A stretch of DNA of 64,000 nucleotides, taken from an uncultured Candidatus Binatia bacterium. Its GTDB lineage: Bacteria; Desulfobacterota; Binatia; Bin18. Numbering within the stretch: the first letter of the stretch is position 1; every line of letters starts with the position of its first letter. The position numbers and the translations under genes are program-made. Shown piece by piece: positions 1 to 8,649 of this stretch. The notes under the pieces were generated by a model that did not search any database, was not told the DNA's origin, and saw only the letters and a program-made list of their open reading frames with translations. The stretch is taken from positions 3,033,338-3,097,337 of the forward strand of contig OY282457.1 of the NCBI GenBank assembly GCA_958296235.1, written 5' to 3'.

Positions 1-461
1 AGCATAAACTGTTGTATCAAATGCGGGGCGAGGTGCCGGACGGAGAGGCGCTGACTCCCTTTGGCCAAGCAGTCGTCCGACGCGAGGGCGAAGCTGTGAC
101 GATTGTGGCCTGGCAGGATATGCTGCGTCGTGCGCTCGCAGCCGCGGAGCGGCTGAGCCAGGAGGGCATCGAGGTCGAGATTATCGATCCGCGTACCCTG
201 AATCCGTTTGACCGCGCAACCATTATCGAGTCGGTCAAAAAGACCGGAGCCTGTATCGTGGTGGAAGAGGCATATCGCACGCTTGGGGTTGGGGCGGAGA
301 TCGGGGCGCTGCTCCTGGAAGAGGCCCTGCCCTATCTGGACAAACCCTTCAAACGCCTGGCCATTCCTGATGTGCCGATTCCGACCAGCCAGCACCTGGT
401 CGATGCTATTGTTCCTTCCGTGGACGATATTTATCGGGCGGTCAAAGAACTCGCTGACTGA
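1..461 (+). CDS. 2-oxoacid dehydrogenase E1 component, beta subunit (3' part)
   Basis: The reading frame is open at the left edge, so only about the last 150 residues are present. They match the C-terminal transketolase domain of the E1 beta subunit of pyruvate, acetoin or branched-chain 2-oxoacid dehydrogenase complexes: the entry YQMRGEVPDG, then the strand VTIVAWQDML and the IDPRTLNPFD segment typical of this fold. With the alpha subunit it performs thiamine-diphosphate-dependent decarboxylation and reductive acylation of the E2 lipoyl domain. The E2 gene begins 8 bases after its stop, so the two are almost certainly cotranscribed. The substrate cannot be told from this fragment. Confidence 0.85.
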   Translation, partial: HKLLYQMRGEVPDGEALTPFGQAVVRREGEAVTIVAWQDMLRRALAAAERLSQEGIEVEIIDPRTLNPFDRATIIESVKKTGACIVVEEAYRTLGVGAEIGALLLEEALPYLDKPFKRLAIPDVPIPTSQHLVDAIVPSVDDIYRAVKELAD

Positions 462-468
462 GGCTGGT

Positions 469-2088
469 GTGCAAAATACCAAGATCGTAATGCCCAAACT
501 CGGCCAAGCCATGACCGAGGGCGTGGTGGTGCGCTGGCACGGCAAAGATGGTGAGCGCGTTGCCGCCGGTGAGCTGCTCGTCACGGTAGAGACAGACAAG
601 GCCACGTATGATCTTGAGGCGGGCGCGAGTGGGACGCTCCACGTTGTGGTTCAAGAAGGTGAAGAGGTCCCGATTCATACCGTCATTGGCGAGATTGGCG
701 ACGCGCCAGTCCGGGCGGATACCAGCGCTGCTCTGCCCCCTGCCGAACCGGTCGCTCCACAGCGAACAGCGGCCCGCCCAGGACGTGTCCTCGCCTCACC
801 AAAAGCCAGGCGCCTGGCCGCTGAACGCGGCATTGATCTTTCAACCCTGCTGCCGTCAGCTGCGGATGGTGTGATTTCCGCGGCTGATGTAGAGCGGGCC
901 GCGGAGAACGCGGTTGCCCGGCAGCAGTCTGCGACGGCCGCGCGCCCTGCTTCCGCTCCAACCCGGACCGCGCGTGAACGCCGCCCTCTGACCGGCATTC
1001 GGAAGGCCTCCGCCCGCCGGGTCCAGGCCGCCTGGCAGACCATTCCGCATATCGTCCAGATGATCGAGGTCGATGCCGGCGCGCTGCAAGCCGTCCGGGA
1101 GCAACGCAAAGCGGCCATTGCCGGGCTGACGCTCAACGACCTGATTTTATACGCCGCGGCGCGGGCGCTGGCCGGACTGCCCGACCTCAACGCAACGCTC
1201 GAAGACGACGAGCTTATTCTCTATGACGGGGTTGATATCGGCCTTGCCGTTGACTCACCGCGCGGCCTGCTGGTCCCGGTCATCCGTGGGGCGGACGGCC
1301 TGTCAATAACACAGATTGTGAAGGACAGACGGCGGCTGGTTGAAGCCGCTCGGGCGGGGCAGCTGCAGCCGGCCGATATGGGTCAGGCCAGTCTGACCGT
1401 CTCGAACCTTGGCATGTTCGGCATCCGGGCCGGAACACCGGTCATCAATGTGGGGGAACCCATCCTCGTCTTTGTGGGCGCGGTTGAAGAGCGGCCGGTC
1501 GTGCGGAATGGGCAGATTATCGCCCGTCCCATGCTGACGCTCAGCATTGCTTATGACCACCGGGTGGCGGACGGGGTGGCGGCCTCTCGTTTGAGTCAGA
1601 GTCTGAAAGAGGCGCTGGAGAATCTGGAGTCAGCGCCCTTCCTGGAAGCCCCCAACCCCCAGGAAGCCCTGGACAAACGGGAAGTCCGTTCAGTGTCCGA
1701 CGGGGATGGCTATGCGGTACAGGTACGCAGTGACGGCCATGCCTGGAGCCTTGACGAGCCGGCGAGCGACGGCGGAGAGGACACCGGCCCGGACCCGGTA
1801 TCCGCCTTTCTGGGCGCCCTTCTTTCCTGCTTGACGATTGCTTTCAAAGCCGCGGCTCGTCGCCGCAAGGTTGCCATTACGCGCATTGAGGGACATGCCA
1901 AAGCAACGCCAAAGGGCCAGGTAAAATCAATATCCCTGACGCTGGAAGTGTGGAGTGTGGCTTCGGGGCAAGATTTACAGATTCTCCTCGAACGGGCCAA
2001 GCGCGGCTGTTATGTAAGCGGAGTGCTGAAGCCGGATATCCGGCTTACGGTGGAGCTGGTCAGGCACGCGCCGCAAGCTTCCGGGTAA
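469..2088 (+). CDS. Dihydrolipoamide acyltransferase (E2) fused to a C-terminal OsmC domain
   Basis: A 539-residue E2 core of a 2-oxoacid dehydrogenase complex. An N-terminal lipoyl domain carries the lipoylated lysine in ETDKA (Lys44). A peripheral subunit-binding domain lies around residues 110-150, and the catalytic acyltransferase domain carries HRVADG (His364, Asp368). The usual E2 ends near residue 400. Here about 135 residues continue in frame as an OsmC/Ohr-like domain with both peroxidatic cysteines (Cys454 in LLSCLT, Cys514 in RGCYVSG) and the GPDPVSAFL segment. The GTG start at 469 follows a purine-rich stretch, lies 8 bases after E1 beta and directly precedes the lipoyl domain. 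OsmC proteins reduce organic peroxides and can use lipoyl groups as reductant in some bacteria, so a functional link to E2 is plausible but inferred. Confidence 0.9.
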   Translation: MQNTKIVMPKLGQAMTEGVVVRWHGKDGERVAAGELLVTVETDKATYDLEAGASGTLHVVVQEGEEVPIHTVIGEIGDAPVRADTSAALPPAEPVAPQRTAARPGRVLASPKARRLAAERGIDLSTLLPSAADGVISAADVERAAENAVARQQSATAARPASAPTRTARERRPLTGIRKASARRVQAAWQTIPHIVQMIEVDAGALQAVREQRKAAIAGLTLNDLILYAAARALAGLPDLNATLEDDELILYDGVDIGLAVDSPRGLLVPVIRGADGLSITQIVKDRRRLVEAARAGQLQPADMGQASLTVSNLGMFGIRAGTPVINVGEPILVFVGAVEERPVVRNGQIIARPMLTLSIAYDHRVADGVAASRLSQSLKEALENLESAPFLEAPNPQEALDKREVRSVSDGDGYAVQVRSDGHAWSLDEPASDGGEDTGPDPVSAFLGALLSCLTIAFKAAARRRKVAITRIEGHAKATPKGQVKSISLTLEVWSVASGQDLQILLERAKRGCYVSGVLKPDIRLTVELVRHAPQASG

Positions 2089-2121
2089 AGCTGTGGGCCT
2101 CCACTCTTATTCCCTCGTCTT

Positions 2122-2177
2122 CTGGGAACGCGGCCATCCTGGCCGCCTATGAGCGGGCTGGAAGCCCGCATTCCCAG
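2122..2177. repeat. 56-bp three-stem palindromic interspersed repeat, copy A
   Basis: The ends (CTGGGAA and TTCCCAG) pair with each other. Inside are two further hairpins, GCGGCCATCCTGGCCGC and GCGGGCTGGAAGCCCGC, giving a three-way-junction fold. A second copy of the same 56-bp length lies at 26131-26186. It sits between two convergent genes (E2 and an esterase). The design resembles REP/BIME-like interspersed palindromes. Confidence 0.75.
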
Positions 2178-2257
2178 AGGCCGCAGCCCTAAGGACGGTT
2201 CACGAACCGCCCCTACCCAAGTCGCTCCCATTCCTCTAAAAAAAGTCATTCCGCTGG

Positions 2258-3193
2258 TCAAGCGGCCAAGCCGGCCCGTAAGGCCGCGGCCGCTTTTTCC
2301 AACGCCTGGCCTGCAGGCTCAACGACCTTGGCCATGCCCATAAAGCCGTGAATAAGCCCCTCGAAACAGACGTATTCAACCGCGACTCCGGCCTCCCGCA
2401 GCTTGGCTGCATACGCGGCTCCCTCGTCCCGCAGGGGGTCGTATTCTGCGGTGGCAATAAAGGCCGGCGGCAGGCCGCGGCATTGGTCGGTCGAGGCACG
2501 CAGGGGGGAGGCCAGCGGGTTGTGCCCATCCGCCGCGCTGGCGAGGTAGTGATCCCAGAACCAGGCCATCATCTCGGTTGTCAGAAAATAGCCTTCCGCA
2601 TTTTCGGTGTGCGACGGCAGGTCAACCGCGTGAGCCGTGACCGGGTACAGGAGGAATTGACAGGTGAGAGCCGGCAGGCCGCTCTCTTGCGCCTTGAGGG
2701 CCACCGCGGCCGCCAGGTTGGCGCCGGCGCTCTCACCGCCCACAGCCAGCCGAGCGGCGTCTCCGTTCAGGGCGGCGGCGTTGAAAGCGACCCAGCGTGT
2801 CGCGGCGTAGCAGTCATTGACTGCCGCCGGAAACTTGTCTTCCGGCGCGAGGCGGTAGTCTGCGGAGACTACCACACAGTTGGCAAGATTGGTTAAGGCC
2901 CGGCAGGACGTATCCACCGTATTCAGACTGCCAACCACCCAGCCGCCCCCGTGAAAATAGACCAGCAGGGGAAACGGGCCGTCTCCAGCGGGGGTGTAAA
3001 TACGGATGGGCTGTTTGCCGGCAACTCCGGGTATCAGCCGGTCCTCGACCGTACCGACCGGCTCAGGATCAGCCGTTGCGCCCCGCGCGGTTTCCATGGC
3101 GGTCCGCGCTTCCTGGGGCGAGAGATGATGTAAGGGTGGGCCGGCCGCGGCCATGTGTTCGAGTGCTTTTGCGACCTGGGGATGGAGTGGCAT
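2258..3193 (-). CDS. Alpha/beta hydrolase, hormone-sensitive-lipase-like esterase
   Basis: A 311-residue carboxylesterase of the HSL (family IV) type. The oxyanion motif HGGGW lies near residue 80 and the nucleophile elbow GESAG near residue 153. A late Asp in the AEYDPLRDE segment and a His in LIHGFMGM complete the triad. It should hydrolyse short-chain carboxylic esters in the cytoplasm, since no signal peptide is seen. It lies 12 bases downstream of another alpha/beta hydrolase on the same strand, so the two are probably cotranscribed. The natural substrate is unknown. Confidence 0.88.
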   Translation of the reverse strand: MPLHPQVAKALEHMAAAGPPLHHLSPQEARTAMETARGATADPEPVGTVEDRLIPGVAGKQPIRIYTPAGDGPFPLLVYFHGGGWVVGSLNTVDTSCRALTNLANCVVVSADYRLAPEDKFPAAVNDCYAATRWVAFNAAALNGDAARLAVGGESAGANLAAAVALKAQESGLPALTCQFLLYPVTAHAVDLPSHTENAEGYFLTTEMMAWFWDHYLASAADGHNPLASPLRASTDQCRGLPPAFIATAEYDPLRDEGAAYAAKLREAGVAVEYVCFEGLIHGFMGMAKVVEPAGQALEKAAAALRAGLAA

Positions 3194-3205
3194 GGCGTTT
3201 TCCTT

Positions 3206-4003
3206 TCATTCGAGCGCGCCTGGGGTCAGAAAATTCTGGATGAGTCGGACGCATTCGGTTGGCTTTTCCAGTGGCGGGCAATGACCGCAGTGCGGGATGA
3301 TTGCCACGCGGGCGTTGGGAAGCGCGCGCTGATACAACGCGCTGCATTCCAGCGGCACGATCCGATCGTCCTGTCCCCAGATAATAAGAGTCGGCAACTG
3401 CACTCGGCCTAAGAGCCCAGGCAGGCTGGGGCTGAACATATACGGCTTCCAACAGTAGCGGACGAGGGTTTCCTGGTTGCGCGTGTGTATGTCGCGCTCC
3501 TCTTTGGACGGCTTGCGCTGAAACAGTTCGGCATACTCGGCAACCTGCTGCGTATCGAAATACGTCAGTTGTCTGGCGCCCTCCTGTCCGTGCAGAAAGA
3601 TATCGGCAATTTCTCCGTCCCGGGGCTGGATGCCGGCCGCGTCAATCAGAATGAGCCGATCAAACGTCCTGGGCGACATGACCGCCATTTCTGCCGCCAG
3701 CCAGCCGCCGATGAAGTGGCCGGCCAGGGTCACCTGAGGCAGCTCCAGCGCATCCAACAGCCATAAACTGAAGCGCGCCAGGTCCGTAAAGGATTCGAGC
3801 CAGGGGGGCCGTTCGGACTGCCCAAAGCCCGGGCAGGTTGGCGCATAGACGGTGAAGGACTCGGCTAACTGTTCGTGATACTGTCGCCAACCGAGACTGC
3901 CCTCAGCGCCGTGCAGCGCGACCAGCGGCTTGCCCTGGCCGCCTTTCAGATAATGAATCCGCGCGCCGCCAACTTCGATAGCGTGTTCTGCATGTTCTGG
4001 CAT
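3206..4003 (-). CDS. Alpha/beta hydrolase with altered nucleophile elbow
   Basis: A 265-residue alpha/beta hydrolase resembling meta-cleavage-product (C-C bond) hydrolases. The cap and core are intact: VALHGAEGS oxyanion loop, Asp in WGQDDRIVP and His in HCGHCPP. The nucleophile elbow reads GHFIGG instead of GHSxGG, so the catalytic serine position is Phe97 (codon TTC, 3713-3715 on the opposite strand). A single T-to-C change would restore serine. The protein may therefore be inactive, have another role, or carry a sequencing error. It lies between an esterase and an LLM oxidoreductase on the same strand, consistent with a degradative operon. Confidence 0.82.
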   Translation of the reverse strand: MPEHAEHAIEVGGARIHYLKGGQGKPLVALHGAEGSLGWRQYHEQLAESFTVYAPTCPGFGQSERPPWLESFTDLARFSLWLLDALELPQVTLAGHFIGGWLAAEMAVMSPRTFDRLILIDAAGIQPRDGEIADIFLHGQEGARQLTYFDTQQVAEYAELFQRKPSKEERDIHTRNQETLVRYCWKPYMFSPSLPGLLGRVQLPTLIIWGQDDRIVPLECSALYQRALPNARVAIIPHCGHCPPLEKPTECVRLIQNFLTPGALE

Positions 4004-4020
4004 GGTCGTTGCCCTTGTTC

Positions 4021-4122
4021 TATGGAGTGTTCTGTGGAGCTTAGCTATGGAGTGTTCTGTGGAGCTTAGCTATGGAGTGTTCTGTGGAGCTTAGCTGTGG
4101 AGCTTAGCTATGGAGCGTGTTC
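4021..4122. repeat. 25-bp tandem repeat, three perfect copies plus partials
   Basis: Three identical 25-bp units occupy 4021-4045, 4046-4070 and 4071-4095. A 13-base partial unit follows (4096-4108), then a diverged copy that includes the last codons of the LLM gene. The unit read on the minus strand contains the LLM gene's stop-codon context (CTCCATAGC), so the array looks like repeated duplication of that 3' end. It fills the space between the LLM stop and the hydrolase start. Confidence 0.85.
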
Positions 4123-5328
4123 AAAGGGTCCGGGCAGCCCCAGCTCTGTTCCCATTTCCCGCACTGCCGGGAGCACGTCATGCTCCATGAGGGACAAACA
4201 GCGCATCGTATCCTCATGTCCGATGGTGCCGTCATTCGTCCAGACGCCAAGAATGCCGGGACGGACAACGCTGAGGACTTCGCGTAATTTCCTGACTACC
4301 GTGTCCGGGTTCCCCACAATAACCCGGTTGCTGTCCACAACTTTTTCCCAGCCGGCGGAATCAACGCCACCGTAGAGGGGATCAGGGCGGAGTGCATAGC
4401 GGCGGTACTGGTCCACAATACGCCTGGCTCCTTCGCGTGAGTTGTAACCCGGCGGGGCCATGAAGTCGCCCGGCAGCGGTACGCGGCCGACACCGGCATT
4501 CCCGATCAGAAAACCTTTCCCGACCTCATACGCTTTTTCGTCTGTGTCCTGGACATGGACGCGGACGAGGTAGCCAAAGTTTTGCGGACCCGGCTCATAG
4601 CCCACCTGCCTGGCGGCCTCGGTATAAATGGCGGTCAGATCCAGGGTCACCTGGGGATCGGTTTCCAGATAAATGTAGGGATAGTGGTGCTGGGCACACC
4701 AGACCAGCGTCTCCGGGCTGCCGATGCCGGGAATCCAAATGGGCGGATGCGGCTGTTGGAGCGGTCGTTCAAACGGGTTGACGACCCGAAACTGATAATG
4801 CTTACCCTCCCAGCGCCAGGGTCCTGGGGTTGTCCAGGTTTTGATAATCAAGTCGTGCGCTTCTTCAAAACGCTCGCGGTTATACACCGGGTTGGTATTC
4901 GTCGCCCAGCTCTCAATACCCGTTCCCCGCACAAAGCCCGACACGAGGCGGCCCCGCGAGATCATATCGATCTCTGCCAACTCTTCGGCCAGTCGGAGCG
5001 GGTTATCGAAAATCGGTAGCGGATTACCCAGCAGAACGATCTTTGCCCGCTTGGTGGTGCGGGCCAGGATAGCGGCTTCGAGATTCATGGCCGCCCCCAT
5101 ACACGTCGGGGTATTATGATGCTCATTCAGCATCAGGCCGTCGAAGCCAACCGCTTCTGCATACTCGTACTCGTCGAGATAGGTATTATACAGGTCCGCT
5201 CCCAGGCTTGGATTGAAATGGGCATTCGGAAACGTCAGGCGGACTGCGCTGCGGAAACTCTGGCGCACATCTTCTTCCGAGTAGTCTACATAGGCCCGTT
5301 CTGTAAAACGCATGAGAAACATACCCAT
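4108..5328 (-). CDS. LLM class flavin-dependent oxidoreductase
   Basis: A 406-residue luciferase-like monooxygenase family protein. The (beta/alpha)8 fold is recognisable from LMLNEHHN near residue 60, ILLGNPLPIFDNPLRLAEELAEID-type core segments and the SRGRLVSGFVRGTG loop. Such enzymes use reduced FMN or F420 to oxidise small organics. The ATG at 5328 is chosen because an excellent Shine-Dalgarno (AAAGGAGGGAC) precedes it; the frame extends upstream but only as non-conserved sequence. It is the first gene of a minus-strand run with two alpha/beta hydrolases, so it may oxidise a substrate whose product those hydrolases cleave. The substrate is unknown. Confidence 0.88.
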   Translation of the reverse strand: MGMFLMRFTERAYVDYSEEDVRQSFRSAVRLTFPNAHFNPSLGADLYNTYLDEYEYAEAVGFDGLMLNEHHNTPTCMGAAMNLEAAILARTTKRAKIVLLGNPLPIFDNPLRLAEELAEIDMISRGRLVSGFVRGTGIESWATNTNPVYNRERFEEAHDLIIKTWTTPGPWRWEGKHYQFRVVNPFERPLQQPHPPIWIPGIGSPETLVWCAQHHYPYIYLETDPQVTLDLTAIYTEAARQVGYEPGPQNFGYLVRVHVQDTDEKAYEVGKGFLIGNAGVGRVPLPGDFMAPPGYNSREGARRIVDQYRRYALRPDPLYGGVDSAGWEKVVDSNRVIVGNPDTVVRKLREVLSVVRPGILGVWTNDGTIGHEDTMRCLSLMEHDVLPAVREMGTELGLPGPFEHAP

Positions 5329-5449
5329 GTCCCTCCTTTGTCTCCCGGACACTAGCGCGTCTGGCATGGCCGGATCAAGAGAAAGAGGCGAACGCAGCTT
5401 GACTCCTGTCAGCAGGCCGCATACGGATAGCCGAAGAGGAGGGCTGAGT

Positions 5450-5869
5450 ATGGCAAAAACGTACGCCAAGAGCACGATTTCATATGAATCCGCAGCGGCA
5501 ATGGTGGCCGCGGCTGTCGCCAAAGCGGAAGAGCTGGGCTGCAAACAGAACGTGGCGGTTGTTGATGATGGCGGCAATCTCAAGGCGTTTGGCCGCATGG
5601 ACGGCGCCCCGCTGCTCGGGGTGGAGGGCTGTCAACGCAAGGCGTTTACCGCCTTGTTTGGGGTCGGAACACAAGACCTCTACCAGGCCATCAAAGAAGA
5701 CCAATCCCTGGTCGTCGGCTTGTCGCATTTTTCTCGGGCGACCATGGTCGGGGGCGGACTGCCCATTGTGGTTGATGGGGAGGTCATCGGGGGGATTGGC
5801 GTTGGCGGCGGCACGGTCGATGAAGACGTGGCCTGCTCGCAGGCGGGGCTTGACGCGCTCAACGGCTAG
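5450..5869 (+). CDS. GlcG/HbpS family heme-binding-like protein
   Basis: A 139-residue protein of the GlcG/HbpS (DUF336) family. Its hallmarks are the N-terminal helix AAMVAAAVAKAEELG, the VVDDGGNLKAFGRMDGA strand-turn and the glycine-rich GGLPIVVDGEVIGGIGVGGG segment. Family members bind heme or act as small partner proteins of oxidoreductase or glycolate operons; the exact role is usually unknown. The ATG at 5450 has a good RBS (GAAGAGGAGGG). It diverges from the LLM gene and converges on the nitrile hydratase accessory gene. Confidence 0.85.
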   Translation: MAKTYAKSTISYESAAAMVAAAVAKAEELGCKQNVAVVDDGGNLKAFGRMDGAPLLGVEGCQRKAFTALFGVGTQDLYQAIKEDQSLVVGLSHFSRATMVGGGLPIVVDGEVIGGIGVGGGTVDEDVACSQAGLDALNG

Positions 5870-5885
5870 CTTGCAGAGAGATTGC

Positions 5886-6281
5886 TTAGATCGGTCGCGG
5901 CACGCGCGGGACGGGACGTTGCGACCCGCCCGACGGCAGGGTGGGGGGGGAAGTCTCTTCTGCCTCGTCCGCCCGGAGTTGGTCGGGTGTGCAGAGTCCT
6001 TTTTCGATCAGCACCTTTTCCAACGAGGCCAGCCAGTGTTCATAATAGCCGGTCACGGGAGTGTCCGGCTGGTCGGCCTGCGTCTTGTCCGCGACTCCAA
6101 TTTCTGCAATCAGATGGTCCCGAAACTCGTCCCACTGATACTGCCCCTGCTCACACAGCGCCACGGCCAGGGCAAAGGCGCGCCGTTCCCAGGCGTCGTG
6201 AAAAACCAGCTCGCCGCTCTTTCGCGGCAGAGCGGTGTCCCCTGCCATATTTGAGATCTTGCGATCGGGCGCAGGTTTCAT
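5886..6281 (-). CDS. Nitrile hydratase accessory (activator) protein
   Basis: A 131-residue protein homologous to the N-terminal half of nitrile hydratase beta subunits. It carries the [18 protein letters not shown] segment, the [13 protein letters not shown] helix and [17 protein letters not shown]. Accessory proteins of this kind deliver cobalt to the alpha subunit by self-subunit swapping. Its start codon overlaps the alpha-subunit stop by 4 bases (ATGA), indicating translational coupling. A later in-frame ATG at 6248 is an alternative start. Confidence 0.88.
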   Translation of the reverse strand: MKPAPDRKISNMAGDTALPRKSGELVFHDAWERRAFALAVALCEQGQYQWDEFRDHLIAEIGVADKTQADQPDTPVTGYYEHWLASLEKVLIEKGLCTPDQLRADEAEETSPPTLPSGGSQRPVPRVPRPI

Positions 6282-6940
6282 GCTGCTGGAGGTTCGACCT
6301 TGGCGACGCCAATCATCGAGTCGCGGCTGACCAGCGCGGTGAGTTCCGCTTCGCTCATGCCCTCGGTTCCGGCGGGACGCTCGGGCAGGACCATATAGCG
6401 GATTTCGGCGCTGCTGTCCCAGACCTTCACCGCAGTTGAGGCGTCGAGTTCCAGACCGAAATCACGCAGCACACCACGCGGGTCCACCACCGAACGCGAG
6501 CGATAGGCCGCATCCTTGAACCAGGCTGGTGGCAGCCCCAGAACCGGCCAGGGGTAGCAGGAGCACAGAGTGCAGACGACCAGGTTATGGGTGTCCGGGG
6601 TGTTCTCAACCACCACCATATGTTCGCCCTGGAGGCCGCTGAAGCCGAGCTCGGCAATGGCGGCGGTGGCGTCTTTGAGTAAACGCTCTTTATACGCCGG
6701 ATCGACCCAGGCCCGGGCTACAACCCTGGCCCCATTGATCGGCCCGAGGTCGTTCTCATACGTTTCGACCAGCTTGTCGAGCGTTTCCGAAGAGACCAGA
6801 CCCTTGGTGACCAGTAAGGACTCCAGGGCCTGCACCCGTTGCTCCAGAGCCGCGGTCTGTTCGGGAGTGGTGTGTTTCTCCAGGTAGGGATTCGGCGGGG
6901 CGGCGTGGGCGCTATGGCCGTGAGTATGATCGTTACTCAT
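6278..6940 (-). CDS. Nitrile hydratase alpha subunit, cobalt type
   Basis: A 220-residue alpha subunit of nitrile hydratase, which hydrates nitriles to amides with a non-corrin cobalt centre. The metal site CTLCSC (Cys123, Cys126, Cys128) has Thr after the first Cys and is followed by Tyr, the pattern of cobalt rather than iron enzymes. The ATG at 6940 is preceded by AGGAGAAGAGTC; the longer frame adds only 13 unconserved residues. It overlaps beta upstream and the accessory gene downstream by 4 bases each. The N terminus has a His-rich stretch (DHTHGHSAH) that could bind metal. Confidence 0.95.
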   Translation of the reverse strand: MSNDHTHGHSAHAAPPNPYLEKHTTPEQTAALEQRVQALESLLVTKGLVSSETLDKLVETYENDLGPINGARVVARAWVDPAYKERLLKDATAAIAELGFSGLQGEHMVVVENTPDTHNLVVCTLCSCYPWPVLGLPPAWFKDAAYRSRSVVDPRGVLRDFGLELDASTAVKVWDSSAEIRYMVLPERPAGTEGMSEAELTALVSRDSMIGVAKVEPPAA

Positions 6941-7611
6941 GACTCTTCTCCTGAGGTGGGGTCGAGATAATCTTCCCACAGGTCGATATACAGATTGTCT
7001 GTTGCGGCAGCGTCCGGGCCCCAGAGTTCCTGGGCGGTAAAGCAGACCGAATACAGCGGCTGGGGCTGTTCGCCCTGGCCGTGAGCATTGGTATCCGGGT
7101 ACACAAAAGTGCCATAGACTTGGGCTATTGCGCCGTTTTTCCCTCGGACGTAGCGCGGCAGCCGGGTGTGACCGGTTGGATTCAGGTTGCGGGCTCGAAC
7201 CTGGTCGCCGACTGAGAAACGCGGGGTCAGGCGGCCTTCTGTCCGCTGGCAGGGCGCTCCGCCTTGCACAACTGCCGGGACCGCCTCCGGTGGAAGCGGC
7301 CCTTCTGCTCGCTTGCCAGTCTCCTGGGCGACTCCGGTTGCTACTTCCTCTGGGGTAAGAACACCTTTTTCCACGGCCAGGGTTTCCAGTGCGGCCAGCC
7401 AGTGCTCATAATAGGTTGAGGAGAGGTAATGGGTCGGGTCCATGCGTTCGATTGCATGCCGGAAGGCGTCGAGCGTATCGAGCTGGCCCATGCCCAGCAT
7501 GGTCATGGCAAACACGCGTTTTTCCCATTCAGCGTGGAAAACCGGCTCGTTCTCCTCTGGTTTGACCGGGCCGTAACAGGTCATACCACCCATGTCATGC
7601 ACGCCATTCAT
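6937..7611 (-). CDS. Nitrile hydratase beta subunit
   Basis: A 224-residue beta subunit starting MNGVHDMGG, the classical N terminus of the family. The N-terminal half has [17 protein letters not shown]. The C-terminal half has a barrel with [23 protein letters not shown] and the closing [10 protein letters not shown]. It pairs with the alpha subunit to form the substrate pocket. The ATG at 7611 has a strong RBS (CGAGGAGAGACGT). The gene order beta-alpha-accessory is that of cobalt nitrile hydratases. A deacetylase-like gene lies 81 bases upstream on the same strand and may be cotranscribed. No amidase is next to the operon. Confidence 0.95.
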   Translation of the reverse strand: MNGVHDMGGMTCYGPVKPEENEPVFHAEWEKRVFAMTMLGMGQLDTLDAFRHAIERMDPTHYLSSTYYEHWLAALETLAVEKGVLTPEEVATGVAQETGKRAEGPLPPEAVPAVVQGGAPCQRTEGRLTPRFSVGDQVRARNLNPTGHTRLPRYVRGKNGAIAQVYGTFVYPDTNAHGQGEQPQPLYSVCFTAQELWGPDAAATDNLYIDLWEDYLDPTSGEES

Positions 7612-7692
7612 ACGTCTCTCCTCGGGCTTAACGCAAAGCCCCAGCCTAACACCCGGTCTGGTGCGGGTCAATCAATTGAACGCGGTGTGAGT

Positions 7693-8499
7693 TCAGGGGG
7701 TGGTTGCCGCTATCCATGTTTGGGCGACTTCACAATGCGTTGCAAACCAGACGCCCTCATGCCCCAGGATGTGTTGAATCAGCCGCTCCAGCATGGCCAT
7801 ACGCGAGCGACGGCCAATAATCTGCGGGTGCATGACAATGCCGAGAAAGCCGCCGTCCGCATAAGCGCCGTCAAACTCGGCCTGCCAGATTTCGTACACC
7901 TTGTTCTGGCTCGACATACCCGTGAAATAGGGGGAGAAGCTGAACAGAAAATGCGGCGCATCGTCCAGCTCCCAGCTATAGGGCACTTCCAAGAGCTGGC
8001 GCTTGGTCTGCGGGGTGGTGAGCCAGTAGGGGTTATCATCGCCAACCAGGCTGCTGTCATACAGAAAATCGTGGTCGAGCAATAAGTCAAAAGTATGCGG
8101 ACCGGTATTGCCGGCCGGAGAGCGATAGCCCCGTGGTGCCTGGCCGGTAATCCGCTTGAGGCTCTGCGTGCCCTTCAGTAACACCTCCAGTTCGGCCTCA
8201 CGGCCTTTATTGCCGACAAACTCGTGCTCATAGCCGTGATGCCCGATCTCATGCCCGTCGGCATACATCTGTTCAACTAACTGCGGGTGGGTATCCGCGG
8301 ACCAGCCCGGCACAAAGAACGTCGCCTTGAGATCATATTTTTTGAGCAGCTTGAGAATGCGCGGCACCCCAACCCGCGCCCCATACTCGCCGCGCGAGAG
8401 CTGGCCGGGGAAGGGCTGTCGCATGGTCCGGTTCCACAGTGTTTCCGCATCAAAGTCAAAACTCAGGCCAACCGCACAGCGTTTATTATCCGGCCACAT
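7693..8499 (-). CDS. Polysaccharide deacetylase (NodB) family hydrolase
   Basis: A 268-residue metal-dependent hydrolase of the carbohydrate esterase 4 / NodB fold. The sequence shows SFDFDAE (metal-binding Asp), ATFFVPGW, HEIGHHGYEHE (metal His pair) and GYRSPAGN. This pattern resembles the PuuE / cyclic-imidase / peptidoglycan deacetylase branch that lacks a signal peptide and acts on C-N bonds. The ATG at 8499 has an AAGGAG RBS. Its position upstream of nitrile hydratase suggests an amide- or imide-hydrolysing role in the same pathway, which is inference. Confidence 0.85.
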   Translation of the reverse strand: MWPDNKRCAVGLSFDFDAETLWNRTMRQPFPGQLSRGEYGARVGVPRILKLLKKYDLKATFFVPGWSADTHPQLVEQMYADGHEIGHHGYEHEFVGNKGREAELEVLLKGTQSLKRITGQAPRGYRSPAGNTGPHTFDLLLDHDFLYDSSLVGDDNPYWLTTPQTKRQLLEVPYSWELDDAPHFLFSFSPYFTGMSSQNKVYEIWQAEFDGAYADGGFLGIVMHPQIIGRRSRMAMLERLIQHILGHEGVWFATHCEVAQTWIAATTP

Positions 8500-8649
8500 G
8501 GGACGCTCCTTTGTCACAGCTCAGCTCAGTCTTCCGTCCGACTGTAAAAGAGTGGGTCGATATTCTCAATGGATACTGCCCGGAATCTCCGCCCGCCGTT
8601 GAAAAACAGGAGATGGCGTTCTAGGCTGAAAAAACAACGGAGAACAAAG

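Noticed and set aside
2348..2896. 182-residue open frame opposite the HSL-type esterase
   Set aside because: No ribosome-binding site and no recognisable motif; the esterase triad on the minus strand is complete.
4021..4122. Possible CRISPR array
   Set aside because: Units are contiguous 25-bp tandem copies without spacers and no cas genes are present.
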